Source: Chloroflexota bacterium (GTDB taxonomy: Bacteria > Chloroflexota > Dehalococcoidia > SHYD01 > JACQUQ01). From it: a DNA stretch of 36,171 nucleotides. Position numbers and translations under genes: made by a program. The stretch is taken from positions 1-36,171 of the forward strand of contig JACQUQ010000079.1 in the NCBI GenBank assembly GCA_016210175.1, read 5' to 3'. Shown piece by piece: positions 8,203 to 15,755 of this stretch. Under the pieces are notes generated by a model that was not told the DNA's origin, ran no database searches, and saw only the letters and a program-made list of their open reading frames with translations. How positions within the stretch are numbered: position 1 is the first letter of the stretch; the number at the start of each line of letters is the position of its first letter.

Positions 8203-8690
8203 CAGAAGACCCTCCGGAGCACGTCGGCGTACCGCTGCCAGGAGGGGGTCCGTCGTAGCTCCACGTCGCTGGCGTCAATGACGTGGATGTAGATGGTCCG
8301 GCCATCCGCCGAGGCGTCCAGCACCAGTTCGCCCGGGGTCAGGGTGATCCCGTGGGCGACCAGCGCGGCGGTGGCCTCCGCGACATCGCCCAGCGTCAGG
8401 CGGACGATGCCCGGCCGGATGGCAGGGTGCGGACGGAGGAGACGCCGGGCCAGGTCCAGATTCGCCAGGACGAGGCTGGCCGGAAGGAGCGCCAGCAGGT
8501 AGAGCGCCAGGAACGCGGTCCGTCGGGGAAGCTGCGACCACGGGACCGTCCGCCCGCGCCCGGCGCCCGTCAGCAGGACCAGGGACGCACCGAACAGCAG
8601 TCCCAGGAGGACCTGGCCCACGCTGAACTCCCCCACCATCAGACACCAGACCCCCGCCATGACCAGCGTCAACAGCACCGTCATCCTCAT
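8202..8690 (-). CDS. mrpE: Mrp Na+/H+ antiporter subunit E
   Basis: A 162-residue protein of the MrpE/MnhE family. An N-terminal hydrophobic pair (TVLLTLVMAGVWCLMVGEF, then VLLGLLFGASLVLL) is followed by LYLLALLPASLVLANLDLAR, then PAIRPGIVRL and the typical soluble C-terminal domain (LTPGELVLDASADGRTIYIH, then VIDAS). The ATG at 8690 overlaps the mrpD stop by four bases (ATGA). A second Met two codons later is possible. MrpE helps assemble the complex in characterised systems. Confidence 0.92.
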   Translation of the reverse strand: MRMTVLLTLVMAGVWCLMVGEFSVGQVLLGLLFGASLVLLTGAGRGRTVPWSQLPRRTAFLALYLLALLPASLVLANLDLARRLLRPHPAIRPGIVRLTLGDVAEATAALVAHGITLTPGELVLDASADGRTIYIHVIDASDVELRRTPSWQRYADVLRRVF

Positions 8691-10174
8691 CGCCCGCCCT
8701 CCAGCACCGCCGTGATGTAGATGTCCGGCTGCCCCAGTTCCGCCGCGGCGGCCGCCGCCAGGCCCATGAACGGCCCCGGCCAGATGCCCAGGGCAACCAC
8801 GAGGAACACCAGCAGGAGGGGCGCTGCCAGGGTGCCCCGGTGGGCCGCCCGTCGTGCCCACCGCTCGACTGCCCAGGGCGGCGTCTCCCCCCAGTAGGCC
8901 AGCACGAACGCCCGCAGGCTATAGGCGATCCCCAGGCCGCTGGCCCCCACTGCCACCGCCAGCAGCGCCGGATCCCCTGCGGCCAGGCCCGCCTGGAAGA
9001 GGGTGAGCTTGCTCAGGAACCCGCTCAGCGGCGGCAGCCCGGCCAGCGCCAGCGCCCCCAGGCCAAAGGCCAGCGTCCCGCCCGGCGTGAGGTGGGCCAG
9101 CCCCCCCAGGCGCGGCAGCGCCTGCTCGCCCAGCCGCTCGGTCACGTAGCCCCCCGACAGGAACAGGCTGGCCTTCAGCAGCGCGTGGTTGACCGCATTG
9201 ACCATGGCCGCCGCCATCCCCGCCGGGCCGCCCCAGCCCAGGGCCAGCAGGATGAAGCCCATGTTGGCGATGGTCGAGTAGGCGAGCAGCCGCTTGAGGT
9301 TGGGGTTCGCCAGGGCCGCCAGCCCGCCGAACACCGCCGAGGCCCCGCCCAGAGGCGCCAGCACGAGGAGGACGGGTGCATCGGGGAAGATGAGCGTTTC
9401 CATCCGGACGATGCCGTAGAAGCCGATCTTGACCATGATGCCGGAGAGCATGGCCGAGACCGGCGACGGCGCGGCGGCGTGGGCATCGGGCTGCCAGAAA
9501 TGAAACGGAAAGATGGCCCCTTTGAGCAGGAAGGCCGCGAGCATCAGCGCTGCCACGATGGGCCAGAAAGGGGGAGCGGCCGCGTTGCGCACCCGCTGGG
9601 CGATGTCTGCCATGTTGAGGGTGCCCACCCCGGCGTAGACCAGGGCCACGCTGACCAGGAGCAGCAGGGAGCCGAGGGCGCTCAGGACCGCGTACTTGAA
9701 GGTGACTTCCGCCGAGACCGGCCGGTCGGCCAGCGCGACCAGGGCGAAGGAGGAAATGATGACGATCTCCATGAAAACGTAGAGGTTGAAGAGGTCTCCG
9801 GTCAGAAAGACGCCGCCGAGGGCTGTGAGCAGCAGGAGGAACAGGGGGTGGTACAGGCGGCGATGGGCCACCGCTTCCCCGGACACCAGGGTGTGCAGGG
9901 CGCTGGCCGCAGCGACGGCCGCGGTGGTGAGCGCCAGCGCGGCGCTGAAGCGGTCGGCCACCAGGGCGATCCCGTGGGGGGGAGCCCAGCCGCCCACCCA
10001 GTAGACCTGTGGCCCGCCTACGGAGGCGGCGAGTACCGCCGCGCTGGCGGCAAGGGTCAGCACCGTGGTGACCAGGCCAACCCACGCGCCCGCCCGCGCG
10101 GCCAGCAGGGCCGCAGGGATGGCCCCCGCCAGGGGCAGCACGATGGGGAGGATGAGGAGGTGCTGGCCGGTCAC
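8687..10174 (-). CDS. mrpD: Mrp Na+/H+ antiporter subunit D
   Basis: A 495-residue polytopic protein related to complex I NuoN/NuoM. The key membrane glutamate appears in LYVFMEIVIISSFALVAL and the key lysine in AFLLKGAIFPFHFWQPDAHA, both thought to lie on the proton path of Mrp and complex I antiporter-like subunits. A further motif is LKRLLAYSTIANMGFILLAL. The start is the GTG at 10174, overlapping the mrpC stop by four bases (GTGA). The frame is open upstream of it, but homology begins at this GTG. The length matches the usual 490-500 residues. Confidence 0.93.
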   Translation of the reverse strand: MTGQHLLILPIVLPLAGAIPAALLAARAGAWVGLVTTVLTLAASAAVLAASVGGPQVYWVGGWAPPHGIALVADRFSAALALTTAAVAAASALHTLVSGEAVAHRRLYHPLFLLLLTALGGVFLTGDLFNLYVFMEIVIISSFALVALADRPVSAEVTFKYAVLSALGSLLLLVSVALVYAGVGTLNMADIAQRVRNAAAPPFWPIVAALMLAAFLLKGAIFPFHFWQPDAHAAAPSPVSAMLSGIMVKIGFYGIVRMETLIFPDAPVLLVLAPLGGASAVFGGLAALANPNLKRLLAYSTIANMGFILLALGWGGPAGMAAAMVNAVNHALLKASLFLSGGYVTERLGEQALPRLGGLAHLTPGGTLAFGLGALALAGLPPLSGFLSKLTLFQAGLAAGDPALLAVAVGASGLGIAYSLRAFVLAYWGETPPWAVERWARRAAHRGTLAAPLLLVFLVVALGIWPGPFMGLAAAAAAELGQPDIYITAVLEGGR

Positions 10175-10506
10175 GCTCGCCCCTCGGTGAAGTCGGTCAC
10201 GTCGATGGAGTTCCCGCGGGCCACCAGCCAGAAGGTCAGCGTCACCAGGAAGGCGGTGAAGCCGAAGGTAATGACGATGGCCGTGAGCACCAGCGCCTGG
10301 ACTAGGGGATCGGCCAGCGGCGCGGCGTCCCCGCCGACGAAGGGGGCACGGACTCCCCTGGTGCGGCTCACTGCGATGATGAGGAGGTTGGCCGCATTCC
10401 AGAAGAGGTACAGTCCGATGACCATGCGCACGGCGTTGCGCTGGAGGAGCTGGAGCACGGCCACGGCGACCAGCACGCCGATGGTCGCGGCCATGAGCAG
10501 GCTCAT
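10171..10506 (-). CDS. mrpC: Mrp Na+/H+ antiporter subunit C
   Basis: A 111-residue, three-helix protein homologous to NuoK. It has VLQLLQRNAVRMVIGLYLFW followed by NAANLLIIAVS, then a periplasmic loop with DPLVQALVLTAIVITFGFTA, the MrpC hallmark. Its ATG overlaps the mrpB stop in an ATGA arrangement. Its C-terminal tail (DVTDFTEGRA) overlaps the start of mrpD. Confidence 0.93.
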   Translation of the reverse strand: MSLLMAATIGVLVAVAVLQLLQRNAVRMVIGLYLFWNAANLLIIAVSRTRGVRAPFVGGDAAPLADPLVQALVLTAIVITFGFTAFLVTLTFWLVARGNSIDVTDFTEGRA

Positions 10507-10922
10507 GCAATGGCCCTCCCCAGGCTTTCGATAACGGTCATAGCGCCTCCCCCCACCACCAGGTAGATCCCGACGTCGAAGAGCAGCGCCCGTGTGAGCC
10601 TGACGACCCCCACCAGCGGGACGGTCATGTGGACCTCCAGGATGGCGAGCAGGGGTTCCCCGGTGACCACGGGGAGGAGAGCGGCGAGAAGCGCGATGGC
10701 GAGGCCCACCGGGGGCATGCGCTCGAAGCGGAAACGTCGCAGCGTTCGTCGCGCCTCATGATAGCCGAAGGCGATGTACTGGAGCGTCAGCCCCAGGGCC
10801 GACACCACCCCGGCGCTGAAGCCATCGCCCGGCCCCTGATCGCCGCCCACCAGGTAGGTCATGGAGGTCAGCAGGGCAATGAGCAGCGTTGCCCGCGTCA
10901 CCAACCGGATCAACGGTGTCAT
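10503..10922 (-). CDS. mrpB: Mrp Na+/H+ antiporter subunit B
   Basis: A 139-residue membrane protein of the MnhB family. The signature is YLVGGDQGPGDGFSAGVVSA, with a GYHEARR loop after helix 2 and LLFDVGIYLVVGGGAMTVIE near the C-terminus. The ATG at 10922 overlaps the mrpA stop by four bases. It is a separate gene here and not fused to mrpA, although its frame stays open upstream of the start. Confidence 0.93.
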   Translation of the reverse strand: MTPLIRLVTRATLLIALLTSMTYLVGGDQGPGDGFSAGVVSALGLTLQYIAFGYHEARRTLRRFRFERMPPVGLAIALLAALLPVVTGEPLLAILEVHMTVPLVGVVRLTRALLFDVGIYLVVGGGAMTVIESLGRAIA

Positions 10923-13279
10923 CCGGCTTCCCCCCGGATGAGGCGGACCAGGGTGTACACGCCGGTCGCGGCGATGGCGAAGACGGTGATCTCGCCCAGC
11001 GTGTCCAGCGCCCGGAAATCCACCAGGATGGCCGCTACCACGTCGCGCGCCTGGGTGAGCGCAAAGGCGTGCTCGTTGAACCAGGGTGCGATGGGGTCCG
11101 CCGGGGTGTGGGTGATGGCGAGCCAGCTCAGCCAGGCGCTCCCCAGCCCACCCAGGGCCGACAGCGCCACCATCACGAGCGTCAGGCGCTGCCGTGGGCC
11201 CAGGACCAGGTGTTGACGGACGGCGGGCGGGATCAGGGCGAGCATGATGACGAAGATCACTGCGACGATAGTCTCGACCAGGACCTGGACCAGCCCCACG
11301 TCCAGGGCGAACTCCAGGGCGAAGAGCGCGCCGATGACATAGCCCACGACGCTCAGCGCGAGGATCATGTGCAGGTGATACCGTATGACGAAGGTCAGCA
11401 CCGCACCGACGGCGATCAGCAGCAGCAACAGCGCCATCCCCCCATCGAGGGGGCCGCGCGGCAGAAGAGGGGCGCCCCCGGTGAGTGTCGGCACCGGCAG
11501 CACCGGCGCCAGGAACAGGCCGGTGAAGGCCAGCAGCCCCACCAGCCCCAGCAGGGTGAGGTGGAGGTAGCTCAGCAGGAAGCCATTCTGCACGCGGAGG
11601 GCACGTCGCCCGGCGTGACCCACGCCCGCGGCTGTCCCGGTGTAGAGGCGGTCCAGCGACCACGCCGGCCTGGCGACGGCATCGATGAGGGCGGCCCACC
11701 GCCGGAGGGTCAGGAAGGCCGCAGCGCCGAGCCCCAGGGCGACCAGGGAGAGGGCAAGCCGCAGGTCAAGGTGGTAGGCCAGGTCGAGGTGTGGGACCGC
11801 GCCGGTCGGGGCCGCCGCCGCGGGCTGGACCAGCGCCGCCCCGGCCAGGCCGGGCCACAGGCCGAAGAGCACCGTGAGCGCAGCGAGCACGCCCGGCGCA
11901 ACCAGCATGGTTGCGGGCACCGGCTCCGTGCGGGGAGGGGCCGCGCCGTGGAGGAAGGCGCCTGCCAGGAAGCGCAGCATGTAGGTGAGCGTGAGCGCAC
12001 CGGCCAGGACCGCCAGCACCACCAGGGCTAGGTGATGCGTTGCGAGGGTCGCGCCCAGGAACACCTCTTTCATCCAGAACCCCGCCAGGGGAGGAACGCC
12101 ACCCAGGGAGAGGGCCAGGGTTGCCGCCATGACAAAGGCGACCGGCAGCCGCGCCCACAGGCCGCCGGCCGCGCCGAAGGTCCGGAGTCCGGTGGCGTAG
12201 GTGACGATGCCGGCGGCAAAGAACAACCCCGCCTTGACCAGCCCGTGCTGCCAGAAGCTGAACAGCGCCGCGGCGAGGGCCTCCGGGCTGCCGTAGCCCA
12301 GAAGGGTGAAGATGAAACCGTACTGGCTGATGGTGGAGTAGGCCAGCAGGGCCTTGAATTCCCGTGCCCGCAGGGCCAGGATGCCACCCACCAGCATGCT
12401 CGCCACGCCGACCCCGGCGACCGACCACCCCCAGAGCGGGGCGCCGGCAAAGACCGGGTGGAAGCGGGCCAGGAGGTAGACGCCCGCGGCCACCAGGGCC
12501 GCCGAGTGCAGGAAGGCGCTCACCGGCGTCGGGGCAATCATGGCGTCGGGAAGCCAGACGTGGAACGGGAACTGCGCGGATTTGGCCGCCGCGCCCAGGA
12601 GCAGCAGGACCAGCGCCACGCCGAACACGGGCGTCGCCTGGAGCGCCTCCCGCCGCGCCAGGACCTCCGGGAGAGCATACGTACCGGCGGCACCCCCCAG
12701 GAGGAGCACGCCCACCAGCAGCGCCAGACCCCCGCTGCCCGTCGTGATGAGGAGCGTCTTCACCGCTGCGGCGCGCGCCTGGGCGTCCTGCCAGTGGAGG
12801 CCGATGAGGAGGAAAGAGGCCACGCCGGTCAGCTCCCAGAACACGTAAAGCTGGATCACGTCGCCGGAGAAGACCATGCCCAGCATCGCGCCGGTGAACA
12901 GCAGCATGGAGCCGTAGTAGACCGCTTCATCACCGCCGGCCCGCCGCTCCTCCAGTTCGTGGGGGAGGTAGCGGAGGGAGTAGAGCAGGCTGAGCAGGCT
13001 GATCCCGGTCACCAGGACCGCAAAGAGCAGGCTGAGGTCATCGACGTACAGCCCGACGCCTATCCCGGCCACCTCGATCCAGCCGGTCTGCCAGGAGAGG
13101 GGGCGAGGGGCCGCCGCCCAGAGCCAGGCGACCAGCAGCGCAGCCAGCGTTGCCGCCGCCAGTCCAAGCCGCGCGAAGGTGCGCCCGGTGCGGCGCAGGA
13201 GCCGTGCCACGGCGACCAGGGCTGTACCCAGCAACGGGACGCCGATGGTGGCGACCGCGAGCAGCGCCTCGTGGGACAT
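10919..13279 (-). CDS. mrpA: Mrp Na+/H+ antiporter subunit A
   Basis: A 786-residue membrane protein, the largest subunit of the Mrp antiporter, which exchanges cytoplasmic Na+ for external H+. The first 500 or so residues are a NuoL-like unit with the conserved glutamate in FWELTGVASFLLIGL and the lysine in GAAAKSAQFPFHVWLPDAM. The NuoL-type segment ALLAYSTISQYGFIFTLLGYG follows. The C-terminal quarter carries the MrpA-specific domains: FVIRYHLHMILALSVVGYV, then VQVLVETIVAVIFVIMLALI, and finally the MbhE-like stretch ILVDFRALDTLGEITVFAIA. The start is the ATG at 13279 with ggagag nine bases upstream. It is the promoter-proximal gene of mrpABCDEFG. Confidence 0.94.
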   Translation of the reverse strand: MSHEALLAVATIGVPLLGTALVAVARLLRRTGRTFARLGLAAATLAALLVAWLWAAAPRPLSWQTGWIEVAGIGVGLYVDDLSLLFAVLVTGISLLSLLYSLRYLPHELEERRAGGDEAVYYGSMLLFTGAMLGMVFSGDVIQLYVFWELTGVASFLLIGLHWQDAQARAAAVKTLLITTGSGGLALLVGVLLLGGAAGTYALPEVLARREALQATPVFGVALVLLLLGAAAKSAQFPFHVWLPDAMIAPTPVSAFLHSAALVAAGVYLLARFHPVFAGAPLWGWSVAGVGVASMLVGGILALRAREFKALLAYSTISQYGFIFTLLGYGSPEALAAALFSFWQHGLVKAGLFFAAGIVTYATGLRTFGAAGGLWARLPVAFVMAATLALSLGGVPPLAGFWMKEVFLGATLATHHLALVVLAVLAGALTLTYMLRFLAGAFLHGAAPPRTEPVPATMLVAPGVLAALTVLFGLWPGLAGAALVQPAAAAPTGAVPHLDLAYHLDLRLALSLVALGLGAAAFLTLRRWAALIDAVARPAWSLDRLYTGTAAGVGHAGRRALRVQNGFLLSYLHLTLLGLVGLLAFTGLFLAPVLPVPTLTGGAPLLPRGPLDGGMALLLLLIAVGAVLTFVIRYHLHMILALSVVGYVIGALFALEFALDVGLVQVLVETIVAVIFVIMLALIPPAVRQHLVLGPRQRLTLVMVALSALGGLGSAWLSWLAITHTPADPIAPWFNEHAFALTQARDVVAAILVDFRALDTLGEITVFAIAATGVYTLVRLIRGEAG

Positions 13280-13607
13280 CGTTGTAGGCTCTCCTGCGAC
13301 CACGGCCCCAGCCGTGGCCCAGCGGTGACCGGGGGAGATTACTGGGAAAAGCGCCGCTCAGCCCGCGCTGGCGCTGGCGACACGAGCGGACCGCACCATT
13401 GAGTGGCACCACCCCTTTTTGAAAACGCATCAGCGCTTCCGGTAAGCCTGCCCTCCCGTCGCAACTGGTGCGCATTCCGCAGCGCAGGGCCGCACCCCAT
13501 CGCCAGAAGCCCTGGCGGGTCGGCAGGCCGGTGCCCGACCGTTGCGTCTGCCTCCTCGTGCCTGACCGAGGGGGTGACTGGAAGTTGGTGCAGTTTGGTG
13601 GGGTGGA

Positions 13608-13676
13608 GACCGACCTAACCCCCCGGCCCCCTTCCCGCAGCGGGAAGGGGGAGCAGCGGGCGGGGTGAGGTCGGCC
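13608..13676. repeat. GC-rich palindromic repeat element, MITE/REP-like
   Basis: The core is a perfect 12-base stem (cccccttcccgc / gcgggaaggggg) around a single A at 13639. The ends are also inverted: gaccgacctaacc at 13608-13620 pairs with ggtgaggtcggcc at 13664-13676 apart from two mismatches. The layout resembles the palindromes inside priA (17168-17401) and at 32530-32590. Confidence 0.65.
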
Positions 13677-13728
13677 CTCGCCACCAGCCCTCGTACAAGA
13701 GTGGGGTACACCCTGCGCGATGGGTGCC

Positions 13729-13758
13729 TTTTCAAGGCGCGCGCGGGTATGGTATGAT
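13729..13758 (+). promoter_or_regulatory. Candidate sigma70-type promoter for mogA-trmD-rplS
   Basis: TTTTCA (13729-13734), an 18-base spacer, and TATGAT (13753-13758) with an upstream TG extension (tggTATGAT). It lies 72 bases before the mogA start and is the best promoter match in the gap. Confidence 0.5.
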
Positions 13759-13830
13759 GAAGCCGCGCCAGCCGGCCCACCGGGGCCGGTCCCTGTTTGT
13801 GTCCGCTGCGCCCAAAGGGAGACGCCACGC

Positions 13831-14340
13831 GTGTTTGCCGCTGCTATCCTCACGGTGAGCGACAAGGGGGCTCGCGGCGAGCGGGAAGACCGCAGCGGCC
13901 AGGTGATCCGCGACTTGCTGGGCGTGCTGCCCTGCCACATCGCCCGCTACGAGGTCGTGCCCGATGAGCGGCCGCTGATCGCCGTCCGCCTGCGGGAGTG
14001 GGCCGACGCCGGCGGCCTGGACCTCATCGTCACAACGGGCGGCACGGGGCTGGCGCCGCGGGACGTGACGCCGGAAGCGACTCTGGACGTGGTCGAGCGG
14101 CTGGTGCCCGGCCTGGCGGAGGCCATGCGGGCCGAGAGCCTGAAGAAGACGCCCATGGCCATGCTGAGTCGGATGGTGGCGGGGGTGCGAGGCCGTACCC
14201 TTATCGTCAACCTGCCGGGGAGCCCCAAGGCGGTCCAGGAATGCCTGGAGGCCATCCTCCCGGCGCTGCCCCACGGCCTGGCGACGCTCCGCGGCAGTGT
14301 GGGAGACCACGCTCCCGCCGAGCCACCGACCGGCGCGTAG
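13831..14340 (+). CDS. Molybdopterin adenylyltransferase-like MogA/MoaB protein
   Basis: A 169-residue protein of the MoaB/MogA fold, which adenylylates molybdopterin during molybdenum cofactor synthesis. It has ILTVSDKGARGERED at the N-terminus, the nucleotide/pterin loop IVTTGGTGLAPRDVTPEAT in the middle, and the VNLPGSPKAVQECLEAILPA segment near the C-terminus. The GTG at 13831 is the best start: homology begins there and aaaggga lies about ten bases upstream. The trmD start follows 21 bases after its stop. A mobA homologue at 21279-21896 supports a complete Moco pathway. MogA and MoaB cannot be told apart with confidence here. Confidence 0.88.
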   Translation: MFAAAILTVSDKGARGEREDRSGQVIRDLLGVLPCHIARYEVVPDERPLIAVRLREWADAGGLDLIVTTGGTGLAPRDVTPEATLDVVERLVPGLAEAMRAESLKKTPMAMLSRMVAGVRGRTLIVNLPGSPKAVQECLEAILPALPHGLATLRGSVGDHAPAEPPTGA

Positions 14341-14361
14341 GGTGCGGCTAAAGAGAGCAAC

Positions 14362-15165
14362 GTGCGTGTCGATATCCTGACCCTGTTCCCCGAGATGTTC
14401 CGTGGCCCCTTCGATGAAAGCATCATCCGGAGGGCCAGGGAACGGGACCTGGTCAGTATCCATGTCCATAACATTCGGGACTATGCCCTGGACCGGCACC
14501 GCGTCACCGATGACTATCCCTACGGCGGCGGACCGGGGATGGTCATGAAGCCGGACCCGATCTTTGCCGCCGCGGAGGCTGCCCTGGCCCAGGGCGAGCC
14601 TGCCCCACCGGACCGGCGGGCCATCATCTTGATGACCCCCCAGGGCCGGCCCTTCCACCAGCATATCGCCGACGAGCTTGCCACGTACACGCGCTTGCTG
14701 CTCATCTGCGGCCACTATGAAGGGGTGGATGAGCGGGTGCGGGAGCACCTGGCGACGGACGAGTTGAGCATCGGGGACTATGTGCTGACCGGGGGCGAGC
14801 TCCCGGCTATGGTGGTGGTGGACGCGGTGGTGCGGCGCATTCCGGGGGTGCTGGGGTGCCCGGCATCGGCCGCCGAGGAGTCCATCACCAGTGGGTTGCT
14901 GGAGTACCCCCAGTACACCCGGCCGGCCGAGTTCCGGGGATGGTCCGTGCCGGAGATGCTGCTGTCGGGGAACCACGGGGCGATAGCCCGCTGGCGTCGC
15001 GAGCAGGCGCTCCTGCGCACGGCGCAGCGGCGGCCCGACCTGCTGGCCTGCGCCCCGCTGACCAACGCTGATCGTGCCTTTCTCGCGCGGGTCTACGGAC
15101 CCGACGGGCTGGCCCGCTTGCTGGCAGGCCAGCCCGCCACCCCAGTACGGAGAGATGAAGATTGA
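14362..15165 (+). CDS. trmD: tRNA (guanine37-N1)-methyltransferase
   Basis: A 267-residue SPOUT-class methyltransferase that makes m1G37 in tRNAs and prevents frameshifting. Motifs in order are [54 protein letters not shown], then [20 protein letters not shown], which forms the AdoMet-binding trefoil knot. [20 protein letters not shown] and [13 protein letters not shown] follow in the C-terminal tRNA-binding domain. The start is a GTG at 14362 after aagagag. The usual rpsP and rimM neighbours are absent upstream and a MogA-type gene takes their place, while rplS follows as expected. It is slightly longer than typical at the C-terminus. Confidence 0.96.
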   Translation: MRVDILTLFPEMFRGPFDESIIRRARERDLVSIHVHNIRDYALDRHRVTDDYPYGGGPGMVMKPDPIFAAAEAALAQGEPAPPDRRAIILMTPQGRPFHQHIADELATYTRLLLICGHYEGVDERVREHLATDELSIGDYVLTGGELPAMVVVDAVVRRIPGVLGCPASAAEESITSGLLEYPQYTRPAEFRGWSVPEMLLSGNHGAIARWRREQALLRTAQRRPDLLACAPLTNADRAFLARVYGPDGLARLLAGQPATPVRRDED

Positions 15166-15242
15166 GGGCTGCGTGGGGTGGGCCGCCAGGGGGCTCATGA
15201 CGCAGTCCGCTGTACCCAGTCCGAGCAAAGGTGGTACCTGTC

Positions 15243-15593
15243 ATGATAACCGATATCCGGAGCGTGGTTGAACTCACGCCGAACCCGAATATCCCGGAGA
15301 TCCATCCCGGCGATACCGTGCGGGTGAGCGCCAAGGTGGTCGAGGCCGGCCGCGAGCGCATCCAGGTCTTTGAGGGCACCGTGATCCGCGTGCGCCGGGG
15401 TGGCGCCAGCGCCAACTTCACGGTACGACGCATTGCCTCCAACAGCATTGGGGTGGAGCGGACCTTCTTCCTGGCATCGCCGCGCGTGGACAAGGTCGAA
15501 GTAGTGCGCCGGGGCCACGTGCGCCGGGCCAAGCTCTACTACTTGCGCGGCCTGACTGGCAAGGCGGCTCGGCTCAAGGAGCGCCGCAAGTAA
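15243..15593 (+). CDS. rplS: 50S ribosomal protein L19
   Basis: A 116-residue ribosomal protein at the 30S-50S interface. It has [17 protein letters not shown], a [20 protein letters not shown] stretch, [20 protein letters not shown] and a basic end with [20 protein letters not shown], followed by RRK. The ATG at 15243 is chosen over in-frame GTGs at 15231 and 15237 because aaaggtgg sits eight bases upstream and the protein then has the normal length. It follows trmD by 77 bases. Confidence 0.97.
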   Translation: MITDIRSVVELTPNPNIPEIHPGDTVRVSAKVVEAGRERIQVFEGTVIRVRRGGASANFTVRRIASNSIGVERTFFLASPRVDKVEVVRRGHVRRAKLYYLRGLTGKAARLKERRK

Positions 15594-15663
15594 TGGGGCA
15601 GAGCGCCTGCCCGCCCAGCCATCTCGTTCCCTGATCCCCTTCCCTTCCAGGGAAAGCAGGTTG

Positions 15664-15691
15664 GGAGGAGCGGTGCCGGCATCGCTCCTCC
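15664..15691. repeat. Hairpin in the rplS-priA gap
   Basis: The arms ggaggagcg and cgctcctcc form a 9-base stem with a ten-base loop that is itself palindromic (tgccggca). A second, looser dyad (ctcgccc ... gggcgag) follows within 15695-15735. No T-run is present, so it is more likely a palindromic repeat or a processing hairpin than a simple terminator. Confidence 0.4.
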
Positions 15692-15755
15692 GGCCTCGCC
15701 CGCCTGCGGCAGGAGACCGGGGGCGAGATCGCTTCTCCCTCCCTAGCCGGTGCCC

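Larger units (their letters stand above)
13280..13830. other. Intergenic region between divergent mrpA and mogA
   Basis: About 550 bases without a convincing gene. It contains a short dyad at 13300-13317 (ccacggc-ccca-gccgtgg) just upstream of the mrpA ribosome site, a palindromic repeat at 13608-13676 and a candidate mogA promoter at 13729-13758. I see nothing else in it that I can support. Confidence 0.6.

Noticed and set aside
8840-10534. Long plus-strand frame opposite mrpD and mrpC
   Set aside because: Gln/Arg/Gly-rich shadow of membrane-protein genes; no motif and no ribosome site.
13300-13317. Dyad just upstream of mrpA as a riboswitch or operator
   Set aside because: Only a 7-base stem; no conserved riboswitch core is recognisable, so it is only mentioned in the intergenic entry.
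12032-13402. Plus-strand frame opposite mrpA
   Set aside because: Same type of shadow, rich in Gln, Arg, Glu and Gly, with no domain.
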